From Combretum micranthum (Eukaryota; Streptophyta; Magnoliopsida; Myrtales; Combretaceae), in NCBI GenBank assembly GCA_024138025.1, contig JAMXBD010000426.1, positions 372,001-436,000 on the forward strand: 64,000 nucleotides of DNA, written 5' to 3'. Below are positions 34,441-47,381 of this stretch, in pieces. Each line of letters opens with the position of its first letter. Position 1 is the first letter of the stretch. The translations under genes were made by a program, and so were the position numbers. Below the pieces are notes generated by a model. The model was not told where the DNA came from. It ran no database searches and saw only the letters and a list, made by a program, of their open reading frames with translations.

Positions 34441-36943
34441 TGTTCTCCTTTTTCATAGATCTCAAAGTCTTTAATATGATCACACCAAGTTCAAATTGGA
34501 AGTTTTTATAAACTTTATAACCATGACTCGACTTGAATGAATTCCATAAATGTAGAACATAGGATTTCAGAGAAGGGAGAGAAAAAGATAAAGAGAGTGT
34601 GTGAGAACAAAATAAAAAATGCAATAAAAAAAAGATACATTATTCATTGATGAGCCTATAAAAACATAACTGTATTTTTTATATTTCAGCTTATATGACT
34701 TAAATAGTTAGCATTAGTCAACTCGGTTAAAATCATAAAATTCTTTCTTGTTTACATATGGAATCGACTGAAATCAGAAGATGTTATAAAAAAATTGATT
34801 TTACACATGGGTTAACTTAGAAGAGCTCTTGAAATTATAAACTTGTAGAATTATGTAGGTGAAATCGCAATTTTGATAATTGTGTGTTATATATATAATT
34901 AATACTTTTTTTAATTAGTGTTATTTATTTATTTTTGCAAAAATATCTATGTTTATGATATTGTGTAATATAATATCATATAGATGCTACTGCTAGTTTT
35001 GATATTCTCTGTACTCAATTTATAATACAATAATTAGTTAAAATCATATTTTTTTTAGAATTATTTTATACGTCCTTATATGATACGAGTATTATTCAAA
35101 TTATAATATATGTTAGAGAAGATAATTTTAAAATAAAAAAAATTCAAGATAAATATAATGTAATATATATTACGAAATAAATGTTATATTTTAATTAAAT
35201 TTTAATATTACATAGTAACTATAGATTATATAGTTTAGAAATTTTTATGGTATAAAAAAATAAATGACGAAAATAATAGTATCTTTACGCTTTTTAAATG
35301 AATTATAGATATTAATTTCTTTGAATCGTAATACTACACAATAAAATAAGATAAATTAATTTATTGTTTAGGACACTAATTGAAATTAATTCCTTAAATA
35401 AGTCAAATTGAAAATAATTACGATTTATCACACCAAAATGTGTTTTTATCACAGGATATACGAATGAACAATAAATACATGTATATCGAGTCTTTAAAAT
35501 GCGATATATGCGTACATATCGCGATTATAAACCGCGATACATGTTTGAACATATGTCGTATCGTGATTAATAATCAGGATATGACGACGTACTCAAACAT
35601 TAAATTACAATTCTTTCATGCGATTTTTGTGTATAATTGAATATCTGTTTCTTCGGTACTAAACATTAAATGCAATTCTTTCACGTAATTTTTGTGTAGA
35701 ATTGAATATCCTTTTTCTTAAACACGATTTTACAACTGGAAATTAGTAATTGATTTTATCAAAGCAGTATATTAGTAATTATTTTGTATAAGAACCTTAA
35801 ACATGTATTGGATCAAATAAGATAATATAGAAAAAAATATTATAGCAACATAAAAATACAATGAAATACGAACGCTATTCAAAATCATATTCCACAATTT
35901 AAATAAGTGACTTAAAGTTTGAGTTCCAGCAAAAGTCCAAGTTATTATAACATATTTTTCTTTTAAAGAAAACTTAAAATGACATAATCACACCAAATTC
36001 AGGTTTGAATTTAAATAAGCTCAATATAAATTCATTTCAACTTTTAAAGTGCATGCTAAATTGACATATACCAAATTCCTGTTTAGCTATATTTTATTAC
36101 ATTTATACATTGAAATGGTACAATATAAGTGACATTAATGAGTTAATACCAATCCCAAGCGGTCCATTATGATCAACACCTCCATAATCACCTAGGAATA
36201 TCACAACCTTAGGTAACTCCACACTCCATCATACATAAAAATACTTGCAAAAGAATGGAAATTTCATGACTTCACATTTTGATTATATTTTTCATTACAA
36301 ATTAACAATAAAATGACAAGCAAGAAGATAAGGTCAAAAAAACCACATCATATAGGTGCGACTAACACAAAATATGGAGACATATCGCAACCCTAATGAA
36401 TGTCTTAATCTTCACATGAATGAAATCATTGAACTTAGAATACAGAATCCACATCCGCTAGCTACCTAGATGTTGTAGCACATGATTTGCTACGCAATGA
36501 TTTTATTGCATTATCTCAAAATATAAAAAAAGGGGTTTCCATAGTTACTATTTATGGATCAAAGTATGGAAACTAAAAACATAACATATATAAACAAGAG
36601 ACTTGATTAGGTCACAAAACATGAAATAAACTATGAATAAAACATAATTCCTTTTCTTTTTTTATGTTCCCCCTTTTTATCACAAAAAAAAAAAAAACTA
36701 AACTTCATAACACACACAAAAGAATAGGATTAATTGGGGAAATTCCAATTCCAATTCCAATCTTCCAACTTATACTAAACCCTAGCTTCTGATCTATCTC
36801 CCGAAGTAACCTAAAATCGTCAAGAAAACACAACCACAATCTTAATTAATTAGCTCCATGAGCTTAAAATTCACAAAACCCTAGACACTTAGCATGATCA
36901 ACTATAACAAATTAATTCAAAGAAGGTAATTGAAATGTGTTAC
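34441..36943. other. AT-rich intergenic DNA with short palindromes
   Basis: No gene seen. At 35517-35539 TATCGCG and CGCGATA form a perfect inverted pair around a 9-base loop, within a cluster of CG-containing words rare elsewhere here. At about 35605-35708 a unit of about 65 bp (ATTAAATTACAATTCTTTCA to AATTGAATATC) is duplicated with small changes. The rest is AT-rich. Confidence 0.5.
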
Positions 36944-37082
36944 CAGCATACAAGAGGGCAATTGAAATGGAACGTTGTAGCCATCCATCCAGCAGCTTTC
37001 ATTTCATACACATTTCCAGTAGCTCTAAGACCATTTTTAACACCCTTTAGAAACACATGGTTTGTATCCTTCAAATGATTGC
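36944..37082 (-). pseudogene. PTAC3: PTAC3-like PPR gene fragment, internal exon remnant
   Basis: The minus strand reads VFLKGVKNGLRAT, then YEMKAAGWMATTFHFNC, closely matching my memory of the plastid protein PTAC3 (a SAP-domain pentatricopeptide protein of the plastid transcription machinery), where these motifs stand about 25-30 residues further apart. A plausible donor CTG|GTAACA ends it at 36944. The internal deletion, and the lack of recognisable next exons below 36900, mark it as a remnant. It is collinear with the N-terminal remnant at 47075-47381. Assignment is by recall and should be searched. Confidence 0.5.
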
Positions 37083-37879
37083 TTTTTACAATCTCATTTC
37101 ACAATAGATTCTAAAACTCAATTTGAAGCTTAGATGTACCATGCATTTGAAGACACATTCATGAACATAACCACTGGTTTAATTATTTCCACCAAACACC
37201 ACCTTTTGTATGGTTCTTCAAATGACATTAAAATCTCTAATTTGAAACACACATACACTCGTTATTATAATACACAAATATGCAAAGTATTCCTCAAGGC
37301 CCCAAATTCTAAAATTATACAGCCAAATTGAAACTATTATAATACACATGTAATAACATGAACATGCCCATGTGCAGTTTATGTAAAACAAGGGGCACGC
37401 AAGCATCAACTTACCAACAAAATAATGTAAGGACCCAACATGCCCTGAACTAAGACCAAGCATGCTCAGTTTGCCAGCCACAAATAATACATTAGTATTA
37501 CACGCATATGCTTCCTTTGAAGAAACTATTATGTCGAACATTTGTTAGCCAAATTTTAAATTATGAAATCATTTAATTATATTTAAAGACAACTGGACTT
37601 ATAATAATGAAACAACTTTTATAAAAACATTTCTATTTTCTACTCACACGAGTAGATCAACTTTGTCATAAACCAAAACTTTAAAAGCTTAAATATAAAA
37701 CATAGGCTCCTAACCTTTCAAAACATAAATCTAGCTCTTAATACCAAACTTAAACAAAATAAAATTCAGCAATCCTAACCCGTTCACTCTTCAACAAACT
37801 CTCCCGAATCATCCCATATTCCGATTCACTAAACATCAACAACTTCAAACATCATAATCATCATCATCAGGGAAAAAAA

Positions 37880-40706
37880 CAATGAGTCAAAGCTTAGTAC
37901 GACAGTAACATGGGCACACGTGAGATTCACACATGCTTAAACAATGCAATGCATCAATCAATATTTTATATATATTTAGATTAAGGTAAAACAAACAACA
38001 CTAGAGCACTTACGCTCTGAATAAGCTCTTGGGAAATTGGAGGTCCTGAGTAACAACATCTATTCAGAGGGTTAATATAAGCAACACGAATACTTGTATC
38101 TCCTATATATAATCAAAAAGGAAAATATATCTTTATTTAGGATTTATAGCGTTACGCATCTTTACTTATCTTAGTTCGTAACATAATAAGGCTTAATCGA
38201 TCCCATAAGCATGAGCCATACTATATTAAATCCCCAACCTAGTAGACGTTATTCGATACCACTTGCACTATCGACTATCCGTTGAGCTACTTATGAATTG
38301 TCATTACATCATGGTAGGGAGTCGCCTAAGCACTTAACTACCATGCTTGACTTTGGACAAGGTTGTCGCTCCTCGGACCGGATTTAACAACACATGCACA
38401 ACCAACACTCGCAATTACTAAGCCGTCTTTAAGTTTTGATTCATTTAAGGTGTCTAGCCTAGCATACATCATGCAAGTTACTGCGTAATTCATTGATTCG
38501 AACTCCAATCTAAAACAAAAGGTAGGCCAGGGGCTATCTCAGAGAATATATCAGAAGGTTCAAAGGCAAACATCTTTTAAAGAAATTAAATTGTATAAGC
38601 AATTTAATAAATATTCACTTGTATTGATTTTACATTTAAATCCTATTTGATCATACACAAGTAAGAACTCCACTATAGCTGCGAAATTTGCCTCACTAAG
38701 ATACAAACAGTTCTTCATTGTCTGTTAAATTATTTATTTTCTCTTTTTTTTTTAATGATTCATTCATTATAGAAACATCATTATTTATTATTCCCTTTTT
38801 ACATACCCATTTATAATAAGCAAACATCTAAAAAACATATTTCTTGTATTAATCATGGTTTAACCTAACACGTTAATCTATGCCAATTCTAAGTTAAGCC
38901 TATATTATCTTAATCTTTAGCAAGTTGATTAGAATTATTCATTTAATTCAATTAGTAAGTCGTGTTGATTAAACTTAATCGATCTAATTCATTTTAACTT
39001 ATTCAAGTCCATATAATCGGGTTAAACTTAGGTTTATTAACTAAGTTTATTTTATACTTAACTACATACACTTAACTATTAAACACAAGTTTTCAACTTG
39101 ATTTGATATGTTGTAGCTTGAAACAATTATATTATAGACCTTGATTCTTTTGGAATTCTCAAAACTTAAAACATGAAAGTTGTAGAGCTCTTTCTATGCT
39201 TTTCGTAGCATCTTAAATAACTCATTGAGTACAGATAAAAAGTTATTATTTAAATACGAAATAGTGTGTGCCACAAGGAACCACAAATTACACCTTTGAT
39301 TTTTGAAACTCCACACATCAAAGGCTACTAAGGTTAAGTCATGCATTGATTGTTAGATTTTGAAGTTTTAAAACAACCCAAGGCTAGCAAGGGTAAGATC
39401 ACACTTGTGATTGATGAAAAGTTTTCAAAACAGAGCCACCATGTCAACAATTATACTTGTGATTGCTCAAAATCTTCCAACCTGAGCCACCAAGGCCTTG
39501 TCACGCCTGTGATTGGCTACCCATCAGCTATCATGAATTCTCTTATTTCTTTTCATAAAATTTAACTTCTTAAACACGTCATACTTCATATCCAACATTG
39601 TATAAGCAACATATAAACTCATATCAAGTGTAAACAACATTTCTAACCATATTTTTACTTCATATATCATCTAATCAAGTATATACTAGCCTAAGTTTTA
39701 ACATACATGTTCATATATCGCCAATTTATAAGTTTATCACAAACCTTATATATTCTTAGCATTTATTCGTCATTTGTGTAACATCAACCAAGACAAGGAA
39801 AAATAATTATATTTATCTTTTTAGTAAACACATGCAATTGAAGCTCCTCTACTACTTCTCTTCTTTAGTTGTTGAGCTACTTCTAACTTGTTCTTCATCC
39901 TTTTGTCTTGTTTTCCTAACTTTAATTTCTTCTTTAATGTTATTGGAATTTAGATTGAGATTCGGAGTTGATTTTTAGAGAGAAAGAAATAAAAGAAGAA
40001 GAAGAAGAAGAAAGAAGAAGAAGAAGAACCGAAGAAAGAAATGAGGGCAAAAAAATCAAAGGAAAAAGAAAAAAGAAAAAGGAGAGGGGTTAAGGGATAT
40101 TTTAGGGTAATTAAGGGTAAGGGTTTTAGCTTAAACTTTTCAGATAATTATCTTTAGTTCTAAAAGTGTTTAGGAAATATTAAGAATATATATGTTAAAA
40201 ATTAAGAACTTGAAATAGGGGTTTGGTTTAGGAGTTTAGTTTATGAAGATTTCGATATTTAGTTTGGGTTCGATTTATGAATTAATATTTTTATTCAAGC
40301 AATGAACTAAAAATTTATGGAGATTAAGGATATAAACTTTAGGCTAAAGTTTAGATTTAGGAATTTACTAAACATTTAAACAACAATTAGAGGTTGAAGG
40401 ATTCAATAATGGAAGAAAAAGGAATTTAAATGAATAATAAATGAGAATTGAATAATTAGATACTCAAAACAGATCAAGGGAAAAAGGAATAATTTGAAAA
40501 GAATCATTCAAAACTCAATTTCAATGTAATATATTAACTAAATTAATTATGTCAAATTATCTAATTCATATTCTATTATTTACTTATTTTATTCATTTAA
40601 GCTATCTAAACTAAGATCAAATTCAAGTTTGAAATTAACTACCTATTATATTATTTAACTATGAAAGTTCTCACTTAGCTAGATAAAAGTTTGGGGTTTA
40701 TCATTC
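37880..40706 (-). mobile_element. Gypsy-type LTR (3' LTR), lower end undefined
   Basis: In minus orientation the LTR starts TGATAAACCCCAAAC at 40706, directly after a polypurine tract and the end of a gypsy pol frame. A CT-rich block (minus strand, about 40080-39850, including (TTC)n at 40028-39993) fits a transcript leader. The phrase TACTAAGCTTTGACTCA near 37890 resembles the CTCACTAAGC motif often seen late in such LTRs. The lower end could extend to about 37424; no target duplication was identified. Confidence 0.45.
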
Positions 40707-40750
40707 TTTCCCCCTTAAAAGAATTTCGTCCTCAAAATTCACTTAACTAT
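40707..40750 (-). pseudogene. End of a gypsy pol frame plus polypurine tract
   Basis: Minus-strand translation reads VNFEDEILLRGKE then stop, the usual carboxyl end of many plant gypsy polyproteins. AAGGGGGAAAGAA immediately before TGATAAACCCC is the polypurine tract. No further pol sequence is recognised above 40750, so the internal region has been lost. Confidence 0.55.
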
Positions 40751-41909
40751 TTATATTGGTAGAAGACTTTCCGTATTATCTTTAAATTTTATTACTCAAA
40801 ATTTATTAATCATTCTAAGAATTTTTTCTTTCATTATGTATCCACTATGCACTTTGATTATTGTTATTTTTTATTCAAGTTTTGTTATTTTAAGCACGTT
40901 TGTTTGATTTTTCTCACTATTTTTTTTGTGAAACAACTTAGGATTTAACGTTACTTAGGTTTTGTATTGTTTCTTCACAAATATCTATTTATTTTTCCAT
41001 TTCATAGCTAGAAATCTCATAATGTTTCCTTAACATTATACAATTGATATTTCATGCAATATAGCATGTGTAAAACAGTAGGAATTAATTTAGCGATTTC
41101 GACCGTTTGCTTATTCAAGTAGACAAAAATTAAACTTAACAAAGACAACAAACTCAAAAAAAATGACTGACAACTCGATAACTTAACTTTTAACTTGGAC
41201 GACATATAACGACATGACATTAGCTGACAAAACAAAACAAAACAACTTGACCAGTGAAGGTTGTGGGTTCGCTATTCTCTTCCCAAATAAATATTTATAT
41301 ATATTATATTTAAGCTAGAAACAATTTATTCGTTATACATTTTTATTATATGCTAACTTCATCAATTTCCTTATTATATATTTGTTTTACTTAAAGAAAC
41401 TAATTTATTACAACATTCATAGCCATTGACTAAGCAATTGAATAAATATTGATTTTAAACACATTTTTCTTTTCTTTTTTTTTTCCCCTGTAACTATCAT
41501 TGTAGTTATTATGTATACATAAAAGTAAAATTTGATTAAATAAATTCCTCTTCTAATGTCTCATTTGTTTTGTAGGTATATGGCTAACTCTTCGATGAAG
41601 CAAAATAATTGCGATTTGGATTGATGTGTTATAAACTTCGTATAAATATTTACAATGTATTAGAGTATTATTTTATTGGTCCAACAATTTCTTTTTTATG
41701 TATTTTCATATAATTTATGCAATGTTTTTAGTTTCCTCATTCGTCTACTGATCTTGCATGTAATTAATTTCAACTATGTTGTTTATTGTAAAGTTCATTT
41801 TCTTATTTAATTTTCACGCTTGCAACGCGAGTGCATCATTTGGTAGTGTGTGTGTGTGTGTATATGTCCGCTACACTCGATATGAAAGCTTAAGTATGAC
41901 AACTGTAGC
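40751..41909. other. AT-rich spacer
   Basis: No gene or known repeat is recognised. A (GT)n run lies near 41848-41861. Confidence 0.5.
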
Positions 41910-42372
41910 TAGAGCTGGGCATATGGGCCAAAGCCCGCGGGCTGGCCCGTTGACCCACTTAAAAAAGTGGGCTGCGGCAAAAAAAATTTGGCCCATTTAA
42001 AAACAGGCCAAAATTTACCCGGCCCGTTAGCCCACGGGCCAAAAGCGGGCTGGCCCGCGGACCAAGAGTTAAAACTTAAAAAAAAAAAAAATTTAATGTT
42101 CAGTCAGAAACCCTAAAGCTAAACCCCTATGTCTATATTGACCCAATTTATCTTTAAGTCAAGTTTTTTAGGGTCAATTTGACCTAATTCAATAACTTAG
42201 TCTCGCACTAACAACTTCATAAATTAAAAAAAAAAGGGACATAAAATGCGGGCTAAACGGGCCAGCCCGTTAGCCCGCGGGCTAAATGTGGGCCGGGCCA
42301 GGGCCAGGGCCAAAATTTTCTGGCCCGTTTAGCCCGCGGGCCGAAGTGGGCCGGCCCGTATGCCTAGCTCTA
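41910..42372. mobile_element. hAT MITE, 463 bp, with GGGCC-rich subterminal repeats
   Basis: The left end TAGAGCTGGGCATATGGGCC and the reverse complement of the right end TAGAGCTAGGCATACGGGCC match at 18 of 20. Flanking octamers ACTGTAGC (41902-41909) and ACCGTAGC (42373-42380) match at 7 of 8, the hAT-type duplication length. Both subterminal regions are packed with CCCGCGGGC and GGCCCG words in both orientations around an AT-rich centre. There is no transposase. Confidence 0.9.
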
Positions 42373-42441
42373 ACCGTAGCCATTCCTAAAACTTTTATAT
42401 TAAGAGTAAGGTGTGCTTTCACAATTTTAGAGGACCATATA

Positions 42442-45400
42442 TGAAATTATGAAGCTTAAGAAGATATAAATAACACATTAAGAAAATATGATTCATAATA
42501 ATCATTCACTCATATCAATGGTTTTACAAACTTAGGGACATTTCCCTTTGATCACTAATCTATTACATGGATATTTGTACTTTATTTCTAATACTAAACT
42601 TCATCTAGAATTTCCTTTATCCAAAAAGAAATTACCTGCCCGCAGGGTCCTCGTGGCCTTAACCATAAATAGGAAAACTGCAAAAAATATTTATGAGGGT
42701 ATAAGCTAACAGGCTTAGTGAGAATTATTTCCATAAATAACTTCTTATAACAAAGTTTCAAACAAGTTAATTAAGCAAACAAATGGGATGCAACATTCAC
42801 GTGGGTAAACAAGGCATATAGTTTTCCGGGAACTATATGTTGAATAGATTTGCGCCCTCCATTCGGGGTTTGGTGATACATAACCTCAAATAAGTAGTTT
42901 TAATAAAAAGTTTTATGCTTTCGATCAATATCGCCAAACACATGAAGTCTACTTGAATTGAGCCTTGCTTTCGGATCTCTCGCCAAGCATTTCCCTTTTT
43001 CTATAATGCCGCCAAGCAATCGCTTTCGGATCTTCCGCCAAGTATTGCTTTCGACATGAGCTTACTATCCTTCTCACCAAAGGATAATAACCCAAAATGC
43101 AATGCGACTCACTTCGTGGTATGCATGAATCCACTTTATTTATAATATCGTAACATTATTATTAACAAGTTCATGGTGATCAAGCATCTCATACAAAGCA
43201 AATATATATACTAAAACACCCATCTTAAATCAATTCCGGCCTCGGTATTCTTAGAGTTCTTTCAAAGAATTATTTACATACATATCTATTTATCTTTTCC
43301 TAACTTCTAGTGAAACTAAATTACAAGCGCAACAAGTATAGCATTTAAAGGAAATAAACTCACGATGCCATGTCGACTATTCCTCTACGCAGATGAGTCG
43401 TTCATTCACTCCACTCAATCGAAATAATCTTCGGGATATAGGTATCCTTCCTCGGAGTCACCTAGCCAAATAAAATACACATAATGAGTATTCCTTGATG
43501 ATTTTCTTGAATTTTGACAAAACAATGTCAAAAGAACGTTAAAGTTAGTATAAAGGAATGTTCCAACTTAAAATGGCAATAACTTGGTCATTTTAACTCG
43601 TAATCGCGCATATAATATGCCGATTTCTACCTATTCGAAAAGATCTACCCATTTCTAAAATTATTTTTAACAAACAAGGTCATATAGGCTCCAAAATAGT
43701 GGTGACAAAATTCACCACGGATTTTTCCAACACAAAACAACTTTGGTTCAAGAAATCAAAATTTGTTTGATAAATACTTAGTTATCTATATAGTTGAAAA
43801 ATTTTCCTTTGATGGTTACTTAGCTCATATTTATTCATGCTCAAGTGTTTGTTGTCCATTCATGTTGCTCAAATAAAATCATATAGGTTTTGGAGTTTTT
43901 TAGAAAAAATAGTTCACAAGAATTCATTTTTGTTTGTCTCTTGAAATGAATATTTTGTTTCTTTTTTTGGCTTATATATATATATATATATATATCCAAG
44001 TAACTTTTTGAAAGTAAATTTTCTTCCTTCTAAGTTTTCCATACTAATACTATTTTGGAGTTTTTAGAAAATACACTATTCTTCCAATTTATTTTTCTTA
44101 TACAAATTCCTTTGTCTATTTGTTTGCAAAATTTTTATTTGAAAAATTCTCATCCTTTCCTCGTTTTATGTTTTTCTTAGAAACCATCCATGCATAAAAA
44201 TGTATTTTCTTTATAAAAACTAAATGGAACAATATGTGACTTAAGAAACTTTTTATAATAAAAGTAGTTTGTAACTTGGAAAGAGATAACTTTATTCTTG
44301 TTTTCAAACCATAGATTTTCTACTTTATATGAACTTGTTTTTTAAGTGTCCAAATCTCCTTTTTGTCAATTTATTTTTAGAACTTGAAACTTTGGACAAC
44401 AATTTAAATGAACATGAATTATGAGAAAATAATAGCAAGTAAAATAACATAAGTAATAAAGTCAAGTATTGAAGTCTTAGCTTTTTCAAGGCTCCCGGGA
44501 CTAAGAAGTAGACTAGTCCCAAAAATAAAAATAAAATGAAAGAAAGAAAAATTTGTTTTAACTTGATGAGGACAAGTCTAGGACTAGAGACTAGTCTTAA
44601 AATAACAAAAAAATAAATAAATTGCTTTGCATGAAGTAAATAAATTGCAAGTGAGCTTATATGCTCTAAAGAATATGTATATATATACATAATAATACTT
44701 AGATATAGTAACAATAATATGAACAAAATAATAACATCAACATAAATAGATTTTTCATGAACAAGAGCAATACATGAACATAATGTAGCTTTCATAACTT
44801 GTAGTCTTTGGAAACTCACACTATGGTCATGTAAAGTTACATAACATGAAGAAGAAGAAAATAACATGAAGTGGTTACCTAAATAAGATTTTGGTAGTAG
44901 TATGTGGTTATAGGTTTTTGTTGTAGGTAGAAGTTGTTTTGGAATTATTTTGAGAGAGTTTTGGGAAGGTAGTTGGAGAGAGTTTTGAGAGGAGAAATTG
45001 AGAGAGTTTTAGTAAAAATTTGTGGGTAGTGAATGTGTGAATGAAGTGAAAGAGGAGGGGGTATTTATAGGAAAATGTGGAGGGATTTTTGTATGATTAA
45101 AATAAATAAAAATTGAAACAAAATTGAGGAAGATAGAGAGAGGGGGGCGCCGGCCATACATGTATATGAGAGAGGGAGTGATTTAATTTTTGCTTTTTGT
45201 CAATTAAAAGAAGTAATATGTAAGATAGATGTGAAATAAAGTTATGGGAAAGGTAAAAAGTAAAGGTTATAGGTTATAGAGTGTGTAAGTGTAGGTGTAA
45301 GAAAAAGTAGAGAGAAAAGAATAGTGTAGAATAGTAATGAATAGTGTAATGTAAAGTGGATATGACTAATAAAGTACCGGTAGTGAGAAAATACGCGTAT

Positions 45401-45786
45401 AATAGCTATATCTGTTATTTTTAGCTACCGAAAAATTACAAAATTGATATTTTTGAAAACCTTGTATTTTTACGAGTCTAACGGTATATTTGAAATATTT
45501 TTACTATTCCAGGCCCCGTGACACGTTTTTCAAGAACTGTGTCCGATCGGGTTCAAAGGACACCCGAAATTCGTAAAACTGATATTTTTATATAAGCTAT
45601 AGTTATTACGAACTATTTTAGCTAATTATTCCAACTTCATTTTCTTGGGCCAAAGAAAATGGCAATACTGGACTTAAGCGGTTACAGTAAACTAGGGTTT
45701 TGTTGACTTTGGAAATCCGTTGACTTATGGTTTAGGGTTTTATTTTTTTTTAAGCTAAACCGATTCTAAAAATTTGGGGGTTTACA
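42442..45786 (-). mobile_element. Gypsy-type solo LTR candidate, 3.3 kb
   Basis: In minus orientation it would start TGTAAACCCCCAAATTTTT at 45786 and end ATAATTTCA at 42442. ATATA flanks both sides (42437-42441, 45787-45791), though such a 5-mer is easily found by chance here. A TATAAATA box (minus, about 45069-45062) precedes a CT-rich leader, and CTCACTAAGCCTGTTAGC near 42722 is the late-LTR motif common in chromoviruses. Sequence differs from the LTR at 37880-40706, so this is another family. A 180-codon hydrophobic minus frame at 44325-44867 looks like chance. Confidence 0.5.
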
Positions 45787-47074
45787 ATATATATGTGTGT
45801 GTGGGAGACAACGTGCATATGAAACATATAGTACCCATATTCTTTAATCATCGAAGAGTTACGTTTTGTAACTTTCATTAGCGTTATAATCTTAACAAGA
45901 TTGAAATTAAGATGTTTAATGTTTACCATTTTTCTTTTCATAAGCCATTTTCAATATTTTATATATATTATAATTAAAATTTCATTTTAGTCATAGATAT
46001 GAAATTTATTTCATTTTGAATTTTGTTCACTATATGATATAGTGTGATGAATATGATTTGTTATAAGTTATTCTTTTCTTTTTTTTGATGAATTTTGCTG
46101 TGGTTTGTTATGTTATTATCATCATATATACATAGAATTTTTTTTCGTTTGGATTTTTCTCACTATATAATATGATATAGTGAATGTGATTTACTATTTT
46201 AGAGTTTGAGTTGTATTTCTCGTGATATTAAGGATTTGTTATAATATTGGCATCATGCATATAGAATCAATGATATAGACAAATATCTACTCACTGTTTA
46301 ATATTTTGAATCTCGATTTCTACTTTGGTAAAATATTAATCTTTGAAGTTATTCGTATATATTATTACTTTTGATACATTTAGAATACTTTTCAAACATT
46401 TCGTTTTGTTATTATTGACAACTTGTTTTTCGATTTTGGGAAGATTTTGGATTTGATTTATGTAGTTGATTTATAATTTTTATTTTGTTGATTTGTTTGA
46501 TGTTGGTAGATATGGAAAGGTTGAGTTTTATCTCATTTTAACATTTCATTTTATTTTAGAGATGTATATTTGACCTTTAGTAATTTTGGGATTGCTAAGT
46601 TAAATTTGAAATTTTGAGTTTTCTTTTCATTGGATTCTTTTATTTTTTTGTCAACATGCTAATAAAAATAACTTAGAAGAAAATTCGTATTATGATCTAT
46701 CATTTTCAACAAAACAAACACACTAAAGCATGACACACAATCACTTAAAGTCTATTCCCAATTTTAAAGGATTTAGTGGTCAAGTCCTAATGTTTTTTTT
46801 CCCCTAAGTTATTTGTACTCTACTTACAATTAGCTAAATTGAATTAAATCCATATGCAAACAAACATCAATACATGCACTCATATTCACATCACAAGCAA
46901 TATACCATGTATACTACATAAAAAGAGACACACACGCATATTACGTAACAAAACATCTCATAAGAAAATTATATGCATCACTGAGTAAAATATAATACAA
47001 AACATATATCATACAAAAGTCGTACAATCACATGACATAGCATGCACATCAAATGATGCATTATTCCAATTATA
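45787..47074. other. AT-rich spacer
   Basis: No gene, repeat or terminal structure is recognised. Confidence 0.5.
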
Positions 47075-47381
47075 AGCCCATGAAACAGCCTTGGACCGAG
47101 GCTCAATCCAGCAACAACCATATCATAAATGACACGAAACAAACCTCTAGCATCCTCATCCCTAGCATGAACCATGAATTTCTCCATGAAGGTGAACATA
47201 AGAGCTTTTTTAGTGGTTGAAGCAAAAGAGATGTTAAAGGCAAAGAAACTAGAGTTTGAATCATCGAAAGAGGATGTTAGGTTTCTATCTTGGAAGGGAA
47301 GAAGAAGAGGGTTTGAAAGTAAGAAGAGAGAGAGAGAGAGTGGGAAAGAAGGGAATGTAGGTATGGTGAAGATGTTGCCAT
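47075..47381 (-). pseudogene. PTAC3: PTAC3-like PPR gene fragment, N-terminal exon remnant
   Basis: Minus strand: a candidate start ATG at 47381-47379 opens a Ser/Leu-rich leader (MATSSPYLHSLLSHS) like a chloroplast transit peptide. After a one-frame shift around a (CT)n run (47323-47340) the frame reads through FMEKFMVHARDEDARGLFR and VIYDMVVAGLSLGPRLFHGL, matching my recollection of the start of mature PTAC3. Homology stops abruptly near 47075, after HGLI. PTAC3 is an essential plastid nucleoid protein, so an intact copy should exist elsewhere in the genome. Confidence 0.5.

Noticed and set aside
37218..37541. 107-codon minus-strand open frame upstream of the PTAC3-like fragment
   Set aside because: It does not match any PTAC3 region I recall and looks like intron or LTR sequence.
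44325..44867. 180-codon minus-strand hydrophobic open frame
   Set aside because: Lies within a gypsy-type LTR; Leu/Phe/Tyr/Ser-rich composition is what AT-rich antisense DNA gives, and no motif is seen.
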